Origin: Lamellibrachia satsuma
Lineage: Eukaryota > Annelida > Polychaeta > Sabellida > Siboglinidae
Reading direction: 5' to 3'
NCBI GenBank assembly: GCA_033239005.1
Contig: BSQZ01000035.1
Location: forward strand, 5,863,501-5,927,500
Length of the DNA stretch: 64,000 bases
This document shows, one piece after another, positions 22,752-32,599 of the stretch (its first letter is position 1; every line of letters begins with the position of its first letter). The position numbers and the translations under genes were made by a program. Below the pieces are notes generated by a model. The model was not told where the DNA came from. It saw nothing but the letters and a program-made list of their open reading frames with translations, and searched no databases.

Positions 22752-23154
22752 CTAGAAAATGTGACCAAACATATCTGCGCATCGTTCTGCATAATCGTCC
22801 ATATCACCTTGCATATTTACATATCTTTCGGATAGACTCTTTCTAACCAACTCTTTCACATCGTGTCGCCACTGCATGTTCCCACACTTTGCGATGACCT
22901 CTATCGATAGCTACTGCAAGATGTGCATGACCACGTAAGCAACACTCCTTGTCGTCAGTTAAATTCATTATGCGAGTCACCTCATCACAGGCATACTGGA
23001 CACTGGCGACTTCTAGCGCTTTATAGAAGTTATTTTCGATGATCATGGCTTCGGATCGATCGCGTATCCTATCTAGACCACTCACCGTTGCCACCATCTC
23101 GTCGCTACTACTTATTGATATAACATCGGGTTGTGACGTACTATCCTCCCCCAT
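22752..23154 (-). pseudogene. Accessory gene 2: small protein with SUMO-interaction-like motif
   Basis: It starts MGEDSTSQPDVISISSSDE. The DVISISSSDE core, hydrophobic residues followed by Ser/Asp/Glu, fits the known SUMO-interacting motif pattern. Helical sequence follows (DRIRDRSEAMIIENNFYKAL, ACDEVTRIMNLTDDKECC). The frame first closes at 22843. A +1 shift near 22877 opens a continuation ending at 22752-22754 with helical, Arg/Asp-rich coding-like sequence. No family recognised. SUMO binding is inference from a ten-residue motif. Confidence 0.45.
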
Positions 23155-23202
23155 CTGTAAAGACGGCTATCAGTTCTGCAGGCATCACGATCGACTTGAA
23201 TT

Positions 23203-23384
<182 letters not shown>

Positions 23385-23555
23385 TTCTACATTTTTAATA
23401 AATGTTCACTTTACCTACTGTTCTATCGTTCCCGTGTATACATGTCTCGCTGAGTGTTCGTCGGGGTCCAAGTTCCATATGCAGCGGCTTGCCTAGCAAT
23501 AAACAATACCAGTCGATCGGTTTCTCATTCCATCTCTCTCGTTGCTTGGTTACGA

Positions 23556-23558
<3 letters not shown>

Positions 23559-23651
<93 letters not shown>
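23559..23651. repeat. (TA)n microsatellite, about 93 bp
   Basis: This is another pure TA tract in the accessory block. A further short one is at 24117-24152. Confidence 0.97.
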
Positions 23652-23653
<2 letters not shown>

Positions 23654-23725
23654 TGACTATACTATGCATCTCACTCTGGTTTGTCGTTTCCTTGCAGTAT
23701 CCATAGACATGACTGTCCGTTCGTT

Positions 23726-24119
23726 ATGGCAGAACTACAAATGATGACTATACAGCGCCCGGTCAGACGGGCTACCGTCGAGTTTCGTGATGAACTATAT
23801 GCTAATGATTTATTACCATCATTCATGGAGCATGCTAGTCGATGGCGCCACGTTCTCGCCGAACTGCAACAATGCACCTTCGGGTATCGACGCAATGACA
23901 CCCAACCAGAATCCTGGGACGACGAATGTAACACAGCAGCAGCTTTCCTCGATCATCGGAGGGTCTGGTTGCGTGTTATGACAGAGCTGCTGCTGCGTTT
24001 CACACCGTCACTAGTAGCAGCTTTCCTCGATCATCGGAGGGTCTGGTTGGGTGTTATGACAGAGCTGCAGCGTTGCCCCGTCACACCATCACACGATCAC
24101 GTGTCCGCATTACAGCGTA

Positions 24120-24130
<11 letters not shown>
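23726..24130 (+). CDS. Accessory ORF 3 on the plus strand with in-frame 26-residue duplication
   Basis: From MAELQMMTIQRPVRRATVEF the frame runs about 130 codons, until it enters a (TA)n tract. It is charged and helical. A 78-bp segment is duplicated in frame, giving AAFLDHRRVWLRVMTEL and AAFLDHRRVWLGVMTEL (23941 and 24019). It runs opposite to the core genes. No family recognised. The native end was probably overwritten by the TA tract. It may be a gene or chance. Confidence 0.35.
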
Positions 24131-24153
<23 letters not shown>

Positions 24154-24249
24154 ATGTTTAACTTCTATACTTATAATGTTTATAATTCTATATATACTTC
24201 TAATGTTTTAAAATATCTATATATATATATTCCCATTGTAACTGTACTT

Positions 24250-25130
24250 CGTTTTTCATATATATTAAATTGTTGCTTGAGTTGATATTCCCGTCTTGTG
24301 TTGAGTTCTTGTTCCAACTGCGTTTGTGCATATTATACACATAGTCGATTTTCACCCTGCTACAATTTCTTTACTGAACGGTCATATTTCTCTCATCCAG
24401 CGGATAAAATGTAGCCATGCATGTCGGCTAAATAATACATATAACATCATCGCATTATATTTAAAAGTTTCATATATATTAAATTTTGCTTGAGCTGATA
24501 TTCCGTCTTGTGTTGTGTTCTTGTTCCAACTGCGTGTGTGCATATTATGCACATAGTAAATTTTCAACCTGCTACCATTTCTTTACTGAACGGTCAGATT
24601 TCCATCATCCAGCGGATAAAATGTAGCCATGCATGTCGGCTAAATAATACATATAACATCATCGCATTATATTTAAAAGTTTCATATATATTAAATTTTG
24701 CTTGAGCTGATATTCCCGTCTTGTGTTGAGTTCTTGTTCCAACTGCGTGTGTGCATATTATGCACATAGTAAATTTTCACCCTGCTACCATTTCTTTACT
24801 GAACGGTCAGATTTCCATCATCCAGCGGATAAAATGTAGCCATGCATGTCGGCTAAATAATACATATAACATCATCGCATTATATTTAAAAGTTTCATAT
24901 ATATTAAATTTTGCTTGAACTGATATTATATATATATATATTCCCGTATTGTATTGAGTTCTCGTTCCCATTGCGTGTGTGTGTGTGCATATTATACGCA
25001 TAGTAAATTTTCACCCTGGTACAGTTTCTTTACTGAACGGTCAGATTTCCATAATCCAACGGATAAAATGTTGCCATGCATGTCGGCTAACTAATAAATA
25101 TTACATCATCGCATTATATTTAAAAGTTTT
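24250..25130. repeat. Satellite-like array, about 212-bp unit x4
   Basis: TGATATTCCCGTCTTGTGTTG starts units at 24283, 24496, 24708 and 24921 (the last with a TA insertion). Each continues through TTCTTTACTGAACGGTCA, AGCGGATAAAATGTAGCC and GGCTAAATAATACATATAAC. The units are nearly identical, so the expansion is recent. It sits inside the element, close to the right terminal repeat. Confidence 0.95.
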
Positions 25131-25460
25131 CATTTTATGACGTCTTATGTCCACTACATATATAGTGGCTATAACATACCTCAGTCCCACATCAATACTG
25201 TACTTGCAACATTGTTGTTGTTTTTTCCATGATTAGCTCGACTCCGTTGCTACATTGTTCCGATTGGCATCCTTTGATCTCGCACTATGGCTAACAGCTG
25301 GATAAACGCTTGGGCTTACAGTTAACTCAAGTCGTTAGGGCGTTCAGTTAGTATTAGCTCGCCACTCGGACTGGTCACTCCGTTCAGGTCAGGGTCAAGT
25401 GTTGTGGTGGGGGTGGGGGTGGGGTGGGCGACGTATTATTATTAAGGTGTATACTGTGTG
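25131..25460. other. Non-coding spacer before the right terminal repeat
   Basis: No open frame that I can support. It contains a G-rich run (GGTGGGGGTGGGGGTGGGGTGG near 25407) and the sequence leading into the terminal repeat. Confidence 0.5.
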
Positions 25461-25641
25461 TTCCTATGTCCACCATCGATGGCTACTGGTTATCTTTCGG
25501 TACTCCTAAAGTCGCTAGGGGGCGCTGCGCACGGTTTGTGGTGTTCCTACAGCCGTCGGAGGCGCTCTGATTGGCTGCGCGCGCAACCGGAAGTCGTTCA
25601 GACACATGGGGCCCGGATTTGCTCGGTCAAAAACTTACGTC
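25461..25641 (-). repeat. Element 1 right terminal inverted repeat
   Basis: This is the reverse complement of 11985-12165 with about a dozen mismatches, ending GGTCAAAAACTTACGTC. Sequence outside it does not continue the inverted match. Confidence 0.92.
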
Positions 25642-25706
25642 ACATCGAAAAGAACTAAATCGTATTGCCCCGCATATTGTATTTGTTGCGTCATGCATAT
25701 AGTGGC

Positions 25707-26015
25707 CTAGCAGGTCGGGTGGGTTGGCGCATTTTTGTCGGGGCGGCTTGGCGCATGTGTTATCATGGGGATTTGGCATGTTACCGAGTCATGCAATATG
25801 TCGCCCAAGTCAGTAATGAAGTCTGACCCATCGGTGAAGCTCAGTCCATCGTCGACACCCAGTCGCCCGTGATATTTGACAAAATAGGCCCGAGGAGAAA
25901 TTGGTCCAAAAAACTGTGTAGCTAACGGTTGCACGAATAATGCACTGACAGTTATAGGTATTATATATGCCACAACTGTGTCTGTGATTATGTTGTTTGA
26001 AAACCCATGCGTCAC
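25707..26015 (-). other. Unassigned open frame between the two Polintons
   Basis: It has 102 codons. The middle reads VVAYIIPITVSALFV, SPRAYFVKYHGRLG and SFTDGSDFITDLGDILHD, a composition that looks more protein-like than chance. I recognise no family. It could be an exon, a broken transposon gene or noise. The neighbourhood (25697, AGTGGCCTAGCAGGTCGG) also has a degenerate copy of the GGCC-repeat. Confidence 0.2.
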
Positions 26016-26744
26016 CTATCCAGTGCCTTGTGTTTAATTAAATGACTGTTTGCTAACCATTTTGATGTATTTAATGGGATGAGTAGTTAGGAAGTTATTA
26101 AGAGTGAGCAAAAGAGGTTTCATGAATTGAGGCAACTAAAATAAACATAGGGGGAAACCCGGGCGATGTTGCCTGTGTGAAAGTATAGAGAAATATGTGT
26201 ATTATCGCTCACTGGACGACAGCGCCCGTGGCGACTGCAACACTACAAGAACAGCATCAGCGCTACTTACCGGTGACGGACGGAGGAACGGCGAAGGTGG
26301 TCATCTTGCAGGGGTCAAAGTCATTTTGTAAGAGGGTGGTCATCTAGCGGTTAGGTGCGGGGTGGTAGTATCGCATGAGGACTAATCGAGGTATCATCTA
26401 ACAGTGGTCTAGCAGGGGTCAAAGATCATTTAAGGGGTCATCTAGCCGTAGTGGTATCACCTGGGGACTATTCGAGAAAAAAACAAAACACGGTATTGTA
26501 CGAGTGCACACGTATTTTATTGAGCAACAACATCAAGCATGATACAAGAGGGTAGCGTGCAATAAATACTACTACTATACTGCTTGGTGACGATGAGACT
26601 TACAGGTGTTGACCACAGCGCTAGAGGTCATGATGAGACTTATGGGTGTTGACCACCGCGCCAGAGGTGAGCTTAGGAGTGCATCTACCGGCGAGAGGCT
26701 CGATCGATGTAGGATGAACGATATTACAATCTACCCTCTCTCAG

Positions 26745-27180
26745 CTATCTAAACCAATCAAACAAGCGACAAACGCTAGCGACTAAATCGGTGCCAAATA
26801 TATTGACAAAAGTCCTCATTGGAAAGCTGTTGCAACAAAGCAGTAGATAAGCTATGCAATATTGTGCACACATTTTAGACAGAGGACTCTAAAGTCTCTT
26901 GGCATGATTACTCCACTCGGAGTAATTGTCTTTCATGAAGGTGCAGGACGTTGCGTGCAGAGGCGGTAGGCCATACCAGTAAAAGTAATCGCCGTGTCTT
27001 TGGGCACGACACTGTGAAAGATCGACTTGTTGAACATGTCCCTCGCTAGGAGTCTGGCGATCTGAAGGGTGTCCATCAGTAGTCGTAGATGATGTTGCGG
27101 TTCTTATCGATTTCCAGCATGGACTCGAATTCGGCATACGTGATGATATTCACAGTGTTCTCAGACAGTTTACTGCCGAG
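26745..27180 (-). pseudogene. Element 2 maturation protease, broken
   Basis: It is the counterpart of 12563-12866. YWYGLPPLHAT, FMKDNYSEWSNHAKRL and further on an AQYC-type nucleophile region can be followed across frames. The upstream part (near 27075-27175) reads in another frame with AEFESMLEIDKNRNIIYD and belongs to the N-terminal half missing from element 1. Several shifts. The upstream end is cut by the retrotransposon insertion. Confidence 0.65.
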
Positions 27181-27221
27181 TAAGATTTTTTTAAATTATA
27201 AGGAATTTGTGGCATAAGAAC

Positions 27222-27252
27222 TCACCCACCCACCCACCCACCCACCCACCCC
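27222..27252. repeat. (CCCA)n microsatellite
   Basis: About seven CCCA units lie close to the 3' end of the Rex1-like element. Confidence 0.9.
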
Positions 27253-27409
27253 GGAAGCAACCACCCAATTACGCACATCCACACATACCACTCACTCTCG
27301 CCTAAATAAAGTTAGATGAGTAAAATGGGCACGGCGACATAGGAACATAAGAACGGGACTGGCAGAAGACAGAGTTATGGCATGAAGAAGACCTCTCCGT
27401 TCAAGTGTC

Positions 27410-28233
27410 TCACAGCCTGCGGGTAAAAGCTGTTCTTAAGCCTTGTGGTTCTAGTCTTGATGCTTCTGTAACGTTTACCAGAAGGAAGAGGCTCAAATAG
27501 TTGGTTGGCTGGGTGGGTTGTATCCATGCAATGCTCCTGGATTTACGTGCGCAGCGAGCATGGTAAATAGGCTCTATATGTGGTAACTCGCTCCCAATGA
27601 TTCTGGACGCGCCCTTCACAATGGCTTCTAACAGCTGTTTCTCCTCCTGATCGGCGCGGCCAAACCACACTACAATCGAAAAAGTAAGGATGCTTTCAAT
27701 GATTGCGCAGTAGAAACGTGTCATGATCTAATGTGCAATGACGAAGTTGTGCTCTTTTTTGAGATGCACAGTGTGTTGTTGTCCCAACTGAGATCGCTTG
27801 AGATTGATGTCCCAAGGAATCTGAAATATTCAACTTGTTCGACTTCCACTCCAGTTAACGAAAGAGGCCGGATGGGAGTCTTCTTCCTGCAAAAACAACA
27901 ATCATTTCTTCTATCTTCGAGGTTGTTATCTCACAAAACTTGGTCACAAGGACAGATTGGTCCACGGAGACACAGTCATTTGTGAAGAGAGTGAACAGAA
28001 AGGAGGTTAGCACACAACACTGTGGGGCACCAGTACTCAGGATGAGAGGTTTGGAGAGAGAGAGAGAGAGAGTTGTTGACTTTGACAGATTGAGGCCTAT
28101 GAAGAAGAAAGTTGAGAAACCAGTGACATATAGCAGGATGTACATTCAACAAGGAAAATTTATAGAACAGCTTGTAGGGGATGATAATGTTGAATGTTGA
28201 GCATTGCTGCCAATGAACAGGATCCTGGTGAAC
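27410..28233 (-). pseudogene. Rex1-like reverse transcriptase C-terminal part
   Basis: 27855-28145 holds STGAPQCCVLTSFLFTLFTND, the fingers/palm motif before the catalytic box. The following ADD box is missing and the sequence continues into a later thumb-side region. 27410-27724 holds the conserved C-terminal domain, with FYCAIIESILTFSIVVWFG, LLEAIVKGASRIIG and PHIEPIYHARC, ending in FTRRL-type residues. Broken frames; inactive. Confidence 0.8.
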
Positions 28234-28356
28234 ATGCTGCCAATGAGCCTAGATCGTAACGCCTGTCGGACAAACAAGCTGATCTGAAGCTCCGTCTTAT
28301 CCTGCACAAATCAGCGTCATACATTGCACAGCTTTCACGAGTTCTTCTTGTAGCTA

Positions 28357-28443
28357 TTCAGATTTTATATAAGTATTATTCAGATTTTATATAAGTATTA
28401 TTCAGATTTTATATAAGTATTATTGTGGTTTATATAAGTATTA
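28357..28443. repeat. 22-bp tandem repeat in the retrotransposon 5' region
   Basis: TTCAGATTTTATATAAGTATTA occurs three times and then once in diverged form. Variable tandem units in the 5' UTR are known in several non-LTR families and can carry promoter activity; that role here is inference. Confidence 0.9.
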
Positions 28444-28819
28444 CTTGGTTCGTAGGACGGACCTCGCCTTATATTGTTCGCGCCAGCTGGGTTCTCAGCA
28501 AACTAAAAGGCAGGGGTAGGCCCTTATAAACTATATACTAATAAGGCTACTTCAACAAGACGTTCTTTTATACCCAGTGTTGCCCTGGGGGTGAAGATCT
28601 CTTCAATTTCTTTGCACGGGCACAACGTCTTGTCACTCTGCACGCACCACTACGGTGCCTATACGGTTTTAGTGCTGTTGACCTATGCTGAGCGCGAACG
28701 GGTTTTTACAGTTTATTTTATTTTATCGTCGATGTCAAACCGTCATTTTTAGAATCGATATATTGCTATCATTTTATACATTTTTCATAATTTGAGGACA
28801 ATAGACTATCATTAAGACG

Positions 28820-29086
28820 ATGTCTCCGCTATTTCTTTTGTGTGTTTTATTTTTATCATGTTCATTGGCTTCGAGAGGTGGTGATTTTGTCCTGTGCAAG
28901 CCACTCACCCTCCAACGGTCGGCTGTCATCTCAACATTTCCCCAACCTACGAGAATACAACATTCTTTGTCCGTTTTACACAGCTTGCCATGTCTTAATC
29001 TTTGTTTTAATCGCAAGTTACTGCCAATCCCCCGCTCTACGCCTACATTTAAATTAGCAATAATTCTACTGCTAGCGGCGACGTAA
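28820..29086 (+). CDS. N-terminal leader ORF of the L2-like element, signal-peptide-like
   Basis: It has 88 codons. The first 20 residues, MSPLFLLCVLFLSCSLASRG, look like a cleavable signal peptide or hydrophobic leader. The frame ends in a hydrophobic LAIILLL run and stops exactly where the next frame supplies a 2A-like motif. This suggests that leader and main ORF were once one frame separated by 2A, with a single shift near 29070. Confidence 0.45.
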   Translation: MSPLFLLCVLFLSCSLASRGGDFVLCKPLTLQRSAVISTFPQPTRIQHSLSVLHSLPCLNLCFNRKLLPIPRSTPTFKLAIILLLAAT

Positions 29087-31944
29087 GTCTAAATCCTGGG
29101 ACTGCTGTCAGGCGTAACATTCGGTTGGCTACCACAAACGTTCGATCAATTCGGGATAAGACAGCATCACTTAGCGATTTATTAATTTCTAAAACAATAG
29201 ACATTCTTGCTGTAACTGAGACCTGGCTCAGACCACATGATACAGCTGCCTGCATTGCTGACATTTCTCCTTCTGGTTATACCTTCCATCATCGACCACG
29301 TTCAGTTAGACGAGGTGGTGGTGTTGGCTTTTTGGTATCAAAACAGTTCAAAGTTAAATTACATTCGAACCATGAATACTCTAGTTTTGAATCCATTTCT
29401 GTTGAAATTTCAGATTCTTCTTTCTCCGCTTATTTCGTCTGTATTTATCGCCCTCCAGGACACCCAGCCAATTTCTTTGAAGAACTCCAGGATCTACTAG
29501 AAAATTTGGCACCTATTCACTCAGAATTTTATATTTTTGGTGATTTTAATCTTCATTTGGACATACCTTCAGCAATAACAACTACCTTTAATGACATCCT
29601 GGTTTCGTTTGATTTGAAACAACATGTTACCTTTTCGACACACATACATGGCCACTGGCTCGATCTTTTCATAACTCGTTCAACTTGTTACAATATCAAA
29701 ACACCTACAGTTTCGGATGGTTTATCAGACCACCACACAGTCATTGTCGATGTTAACGTTTCCAGAACTAAATTAGAATCAAAACACAATGTATTTTACA
29801 GACCTATTCATAAGATTAACATCGCTGCTTTAAAGGCTGACATCCTTAAATCCGACCTAATCATAAAACCAAAGGGACACCTATCCGATTTGTGTGGACA
29901 GTACTATCAAGTACTCAAGTCTTTACTTAACAAACATGCACCTGTAAGATCCAAATCTGTATCTCAAAAGCCACCCGCTCCATGGATGACTCCCGAAATT
30001 CTACAATCTAAAAGGCGTCGTCGTTATCTTGAGCGCGTATGGCGCAAATCACGCTCGTCTTTGGACAGGTCGCGTTATTCAAAACACTGTCACTACTGCA
30101 ACAGACAAATGGCCAAAGCTAAATCGGATTATTACACAAATATGGTCTCAAATAACTCTGAAAGTCCACGTCAGCTATGGAACTGCATAAATCAAATTCT
30201 ACACAGGCGGCCTGCTCCATCTCTTCCTAATCATGTTTCAATCAAGTCTCTATGTGACTCGTTCTCTAGACATTTCAATGACAAAATCAGTCTTATCCAT
30301 TCTGCTTTCCCAGATCATACTTTTAGTACTGTAAATATGGCTTCTCCACGAGTAAATTCTTTACTTGTATCATTTGAACCTGCCACAGCTGATGAAGTGA
30401 AGAAAATAATTATGTCTTCCCCAAATAAGTCCTGTGAGCTTGATCTACTACCAACCGTACTGTTGAAATCTTGTCTTGATACATTGCTCAAACCGATAAC
30501 GGACATTATAAATGCATCACTGTGTTCTGGCTTGTTTCCGGATGATTTCAAACACGCCCATGTCAACCCACTTCTTAAGAAGACATCTTTGTCTAAAGAA
30601 GATCTAAACAGTTATAGACCTGTTTCCAATCTCAGCTTTATTTCCAAAATACTTGAGAAAGTCGTAGCAAGCCGTCTAAAGTCTCACATCAGCTCAAATT
30701 GCTTATCTAATGTGTCACAATCAGCTTACAAAGAGTTTCATTCTACAGAAACTGCTCTCTTAAAAGTACACAATGACGTTACCTTAAACATTGACAAAGG
30801 AAAAGTAACAGCACTTACCTTGCTGGATCTGTCTGCCGCCTTTGATACCATAGATCACAGCATCCTTATTAAACGTTTATCATTGTGGTATGGCATATCT
30901 GGCACAGCTCTGAACTGGTTTTTATCATACCTAACTGGTAGACACCAAACCATAAAGATTGCAAACTGTTTCTCGGCCGCACTCCCCACTTCGTGTGGTA
31001 TCCCCCAGGGTTCTGTTCTGGGGCCTTTGCTGTTCACTCTTTACACTACGCCACTCAGCTCTGTTATCCAAAATCATAACTTGGACCACCACCTTTACGC
31101 AGATGATACACAGATCTGCATTTCTTTGGCTACCTCGGATACAAATCGCTCCCTAAATCAGCTCAGCGATTGTCTCCAGGATATCTCCCTCTGGATGACT
31201 GACAGCAAATTAAAGTTAAACGCAGACAAAACTGAATTTCTCATCATTGGTACTCCAAAGCAGTGTGGCAAACTTGATGTTTTTTTCCCGACATGTATCC
31301 TGAATCAAACTATCATACCAGCAGCCTCAGCGAAGAATTTGGGAGTCACCTTTGATAAGAATTTCAACTTTAGACAACATATTTCTCAAACGTGTCGTTG
31401 CTGTTTTTATCATATCCGTGATCTTCGCCGTATTCGCCGGTATATGTCACTTTCTGTCGCAAAAACTATTGCAACAGCTCTTGTTAGTTGCAGACTTGAT
31501 TACTGCTATTCCCTCCTTCATAATATTGCTATCAAGGATATTACAAAACTTCAACGTGTTCAAAATTGTCTGGCTAGGGTAGTTACACGATCTCCTCGTT
31601 TCTCTCGCTCAGTGCCACTTCTAAAATCATTGCATTGGCTCCCTGTGCGATATCGCATTATTTTTAAGATCTGTACAATTACCTATCAAGCCCTTTCAAC
31701 CAAACAACCTGCATATTTACATTCAATGCTCACTCCAGCAAGACAGCCCAGACAGCTTCGGTCGACTGGTTCTGGTTTACTTTCTGTTCCCAGAGTTAAG
31801 ACAAACGCTGGAACTCGAGCTTTCTCGGTTGCCGCACCAACTCTGTGGAATTCACTCCCCGACAGCGTAAAATCAGCAAGAAATATAGCTTCATTTCGCC
31901 GTAATCTTAAAACCTATCTTTTCAAAATGGCCTATCCTCCTTAG
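29053..31944 (+). CDS. L2-like ORF2: AP endonuclease and reverse transcriptase, intact frame
   Basis: The first ATG is at 29125 (939 codons); the frame is open from 29053. Endonuclease: TTNVRSI, VTETWL, RRGGGVGFLVSK, CIYRPPG, FGDFNLHLD, and SDHHTVIV with catalytic Asp and His. Linker: PWMTPEIL. Reverse transcriptase: HVNPLLKK, NSYRPVSNLSFISKILEK, SAYKEFHSTETALL, LLDLSAAFDTIDH, GIPQGSVLGPLLFTLY, and HLYADDTQICISL with the catalytic ADD. C-terminal domain: LGVTFDKNFNFRQHI, LVSCRLDYCYSLL, SLHWLPVRYRI and APTLWNSLPDSVK. It nicks DNA and primes reverse transcription at the target. No stops, so it could be recently active in cis; the altered 2A and leader shift argue against full competence. Confidence 0.93.
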   Translation: MSNNSTASGDVSLNPGTAVRRNIRLATTNVRSIRDKTASLSDLLISKTIDILAVTETWLRPHDTAACIADISPSGYTFHHRPRSVRRGGGVGFLVSKQFKVKLHSNHEYSSFESISVEISDSSFSAYFVCIYRPPGHPANFFEELQDLLENLAPIHSEFYIFGDFNLHLDIPSAITTTFNDILVSFDLKQHVTFSTHIHGHWLDLFITRSTCYNIKTPTVSDGLSDHHTVIVDVNVSRTKLESKHNVFYRPIHKINIAALKADILKSDLIIKPKGHLSDLCGQYYQVLKSLLNKHAPVRSKSVSQKPPAPWMTPEILQSKRRRRYLERVWRKSRSSLDRSRYSKHCHYCNRQMAKAKSDYYTNMVSNNSESPRQLWNCINQILHRRPAPSLPNHVSIKSLCDSFSRHFNDKISLIHSAFPDHTFSTVNMASPRVNSLLVSFEPATADEVKKIIMSSPNKSCELDLLPTVLLKSCLDTLLKPITDIINASLCSGLFPDDFKHAHVNPLLKKTSLSKEDLNSYRPVSNLSFISKILEKVVASRLKSHISSNCLSNVSQSAYKEFHSTETALLKVHNDVTLNIDKGKVTALTLLDLSAAFDTIDHSILIKRLSLWYGISGTALNWFLSYLTGRHQTIKIANCFSAALPTSCGIPQGSVLGPLLFTLYTTPLSSVIQNHNLDHHLYADDTQICISLATSDTNRSLNQLSDCLQDISLWMTDSKLKLNADKTEFLIIGTPKQCGKLDVFFPTCILNQTIIPAASAKNLGVTFDKNFNFRQHISQTCRCCFYHIRDLRRIRRYMSLSVAKTIATALVSCRLDYCYSLLHNIAIKDITKLQRVQNCLARVVTRSPRFSRSVPLLKSLHWLPVRYRIIFKICTITYQALSTKQPAYLHSMLTPARQPRQLRSTGSGLLSVPRVKTNAGTRAFSVAAPTLWNSLPDSVKSARNIASFRRNLKTYLFKMAYPP
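29077..29103 (+). other. 2A-like ribosome-skipping motif, variant
   Basis: In the frame of the main retrotransposon ORF the codons read GDVSLNPGT. The 2A consensus is D-V/I-E-x-N-P-G-P, so NPG is kept, but the Glu is Ser and the final Pro is Thr. 2A-like peptides at this position are established in some CR1/L2-group elements of invertebrates. The changed residues make activity doubtful. Confidence 0.6.
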
Positions 31945-32090
31945 CTTCTTGGCACCTCCATCCATCGGTTGACGACTTTTTGCATTGTATATGGTCACGA
32001 GAATGCCTAATCCTTTGGTTTTGTTGCGCCACTGAGCTCGGAGTTTCCGAGGATATTGGCGCTAAAGAAGTCCTTTTATTATTATTATTA

Positions 32091-32492
32091 TTAACATGCT
32101 ATGCTGCCAATGAACATGGTGTGGTGCAGACCTAAAGAAACGACCTCATCGTCTATTGATCTGTTTGCCTGATATGCAAATTGGTGCGGGTCCAGGAGGC
32201 CGTTGGTGGCCGTCTTCGGGTACTTGAGGACTATGTGCTCACACATTTTCATGGCGGCTGAGGTCAGTGCCACTGGGCGGCGGCCATTCATCCGGGAGAT
32301 CTTGGACTTCTTGGGAATGGTGGTGGTGGAAGTTTTGAAGCAGACGGGAACTTTGCATTGCCGGAGAGAGGAGTTGTAGATGTATGTGGAGACCGTAGAA
32401 AGTTGGTCGGCGCAGTTCCTCAGGGTGGATGTGGACATGTTGTGTGGACCCGAGGCCTTCCGCGTACTCTGTCTCATGAACAGTCTCCTCAC
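32091..32492 (-). pseudogene. Rex1-like reverse transcriptase N-terminal part
   Basis: RQSTRKASGPHNMSTSTLRN, CADQLSTVSTYIYNSSLR, VPVCFKTSTTTIPKKSK, RPVALTSAAMKMCEHIVL and LLDPHQFAYQANRSIDDEV are reverse transcriptase motifs 1-3. The frame is cut by the L2-like insertion at 32100 and continues at 28233. Usual GPD is GPH here. Confidence 0.85.
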
Positions 32493-32599
32493 CTCAGCTT
32501 CCTCGACTGTAAAAGGCGGAGAAAGATAGGTGCCTGCTGGAAGGGGGCATTGTTCTGACGAAGTGTTCAGCTTATAAAATCTGCTGTAAAAGTCGTTCA

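Larger units (their letters stand above)
28247..32100 (+). mobile_element. CR1/L2-like non-LTR retrotransposon, nearly full length
   Basis: It runs from a 5' region with 22-bp tandem units, through a leader and a long endonuclease-reverse transcriptase frame, to a 3' end of (ATT)n at about 32078-32092. The 13-bp sequence ATGCTGCCAATGA occurs immediately before (28234-28246) and after (32101-32113) and is a good candidate target-site duplication. It interrupts the Rex1-like element and is the youngest insertion here. Diverged fragments of the same group lie at 53546-53850 and 62730-63450. Confidence 0.9.

Noticed and set aside
28066..28081. (GA)n run as a 5' end signal of the L2-like element
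   Set aside because: It lies within the older Rex1-like sequence, outside the inferred target-site duplication.
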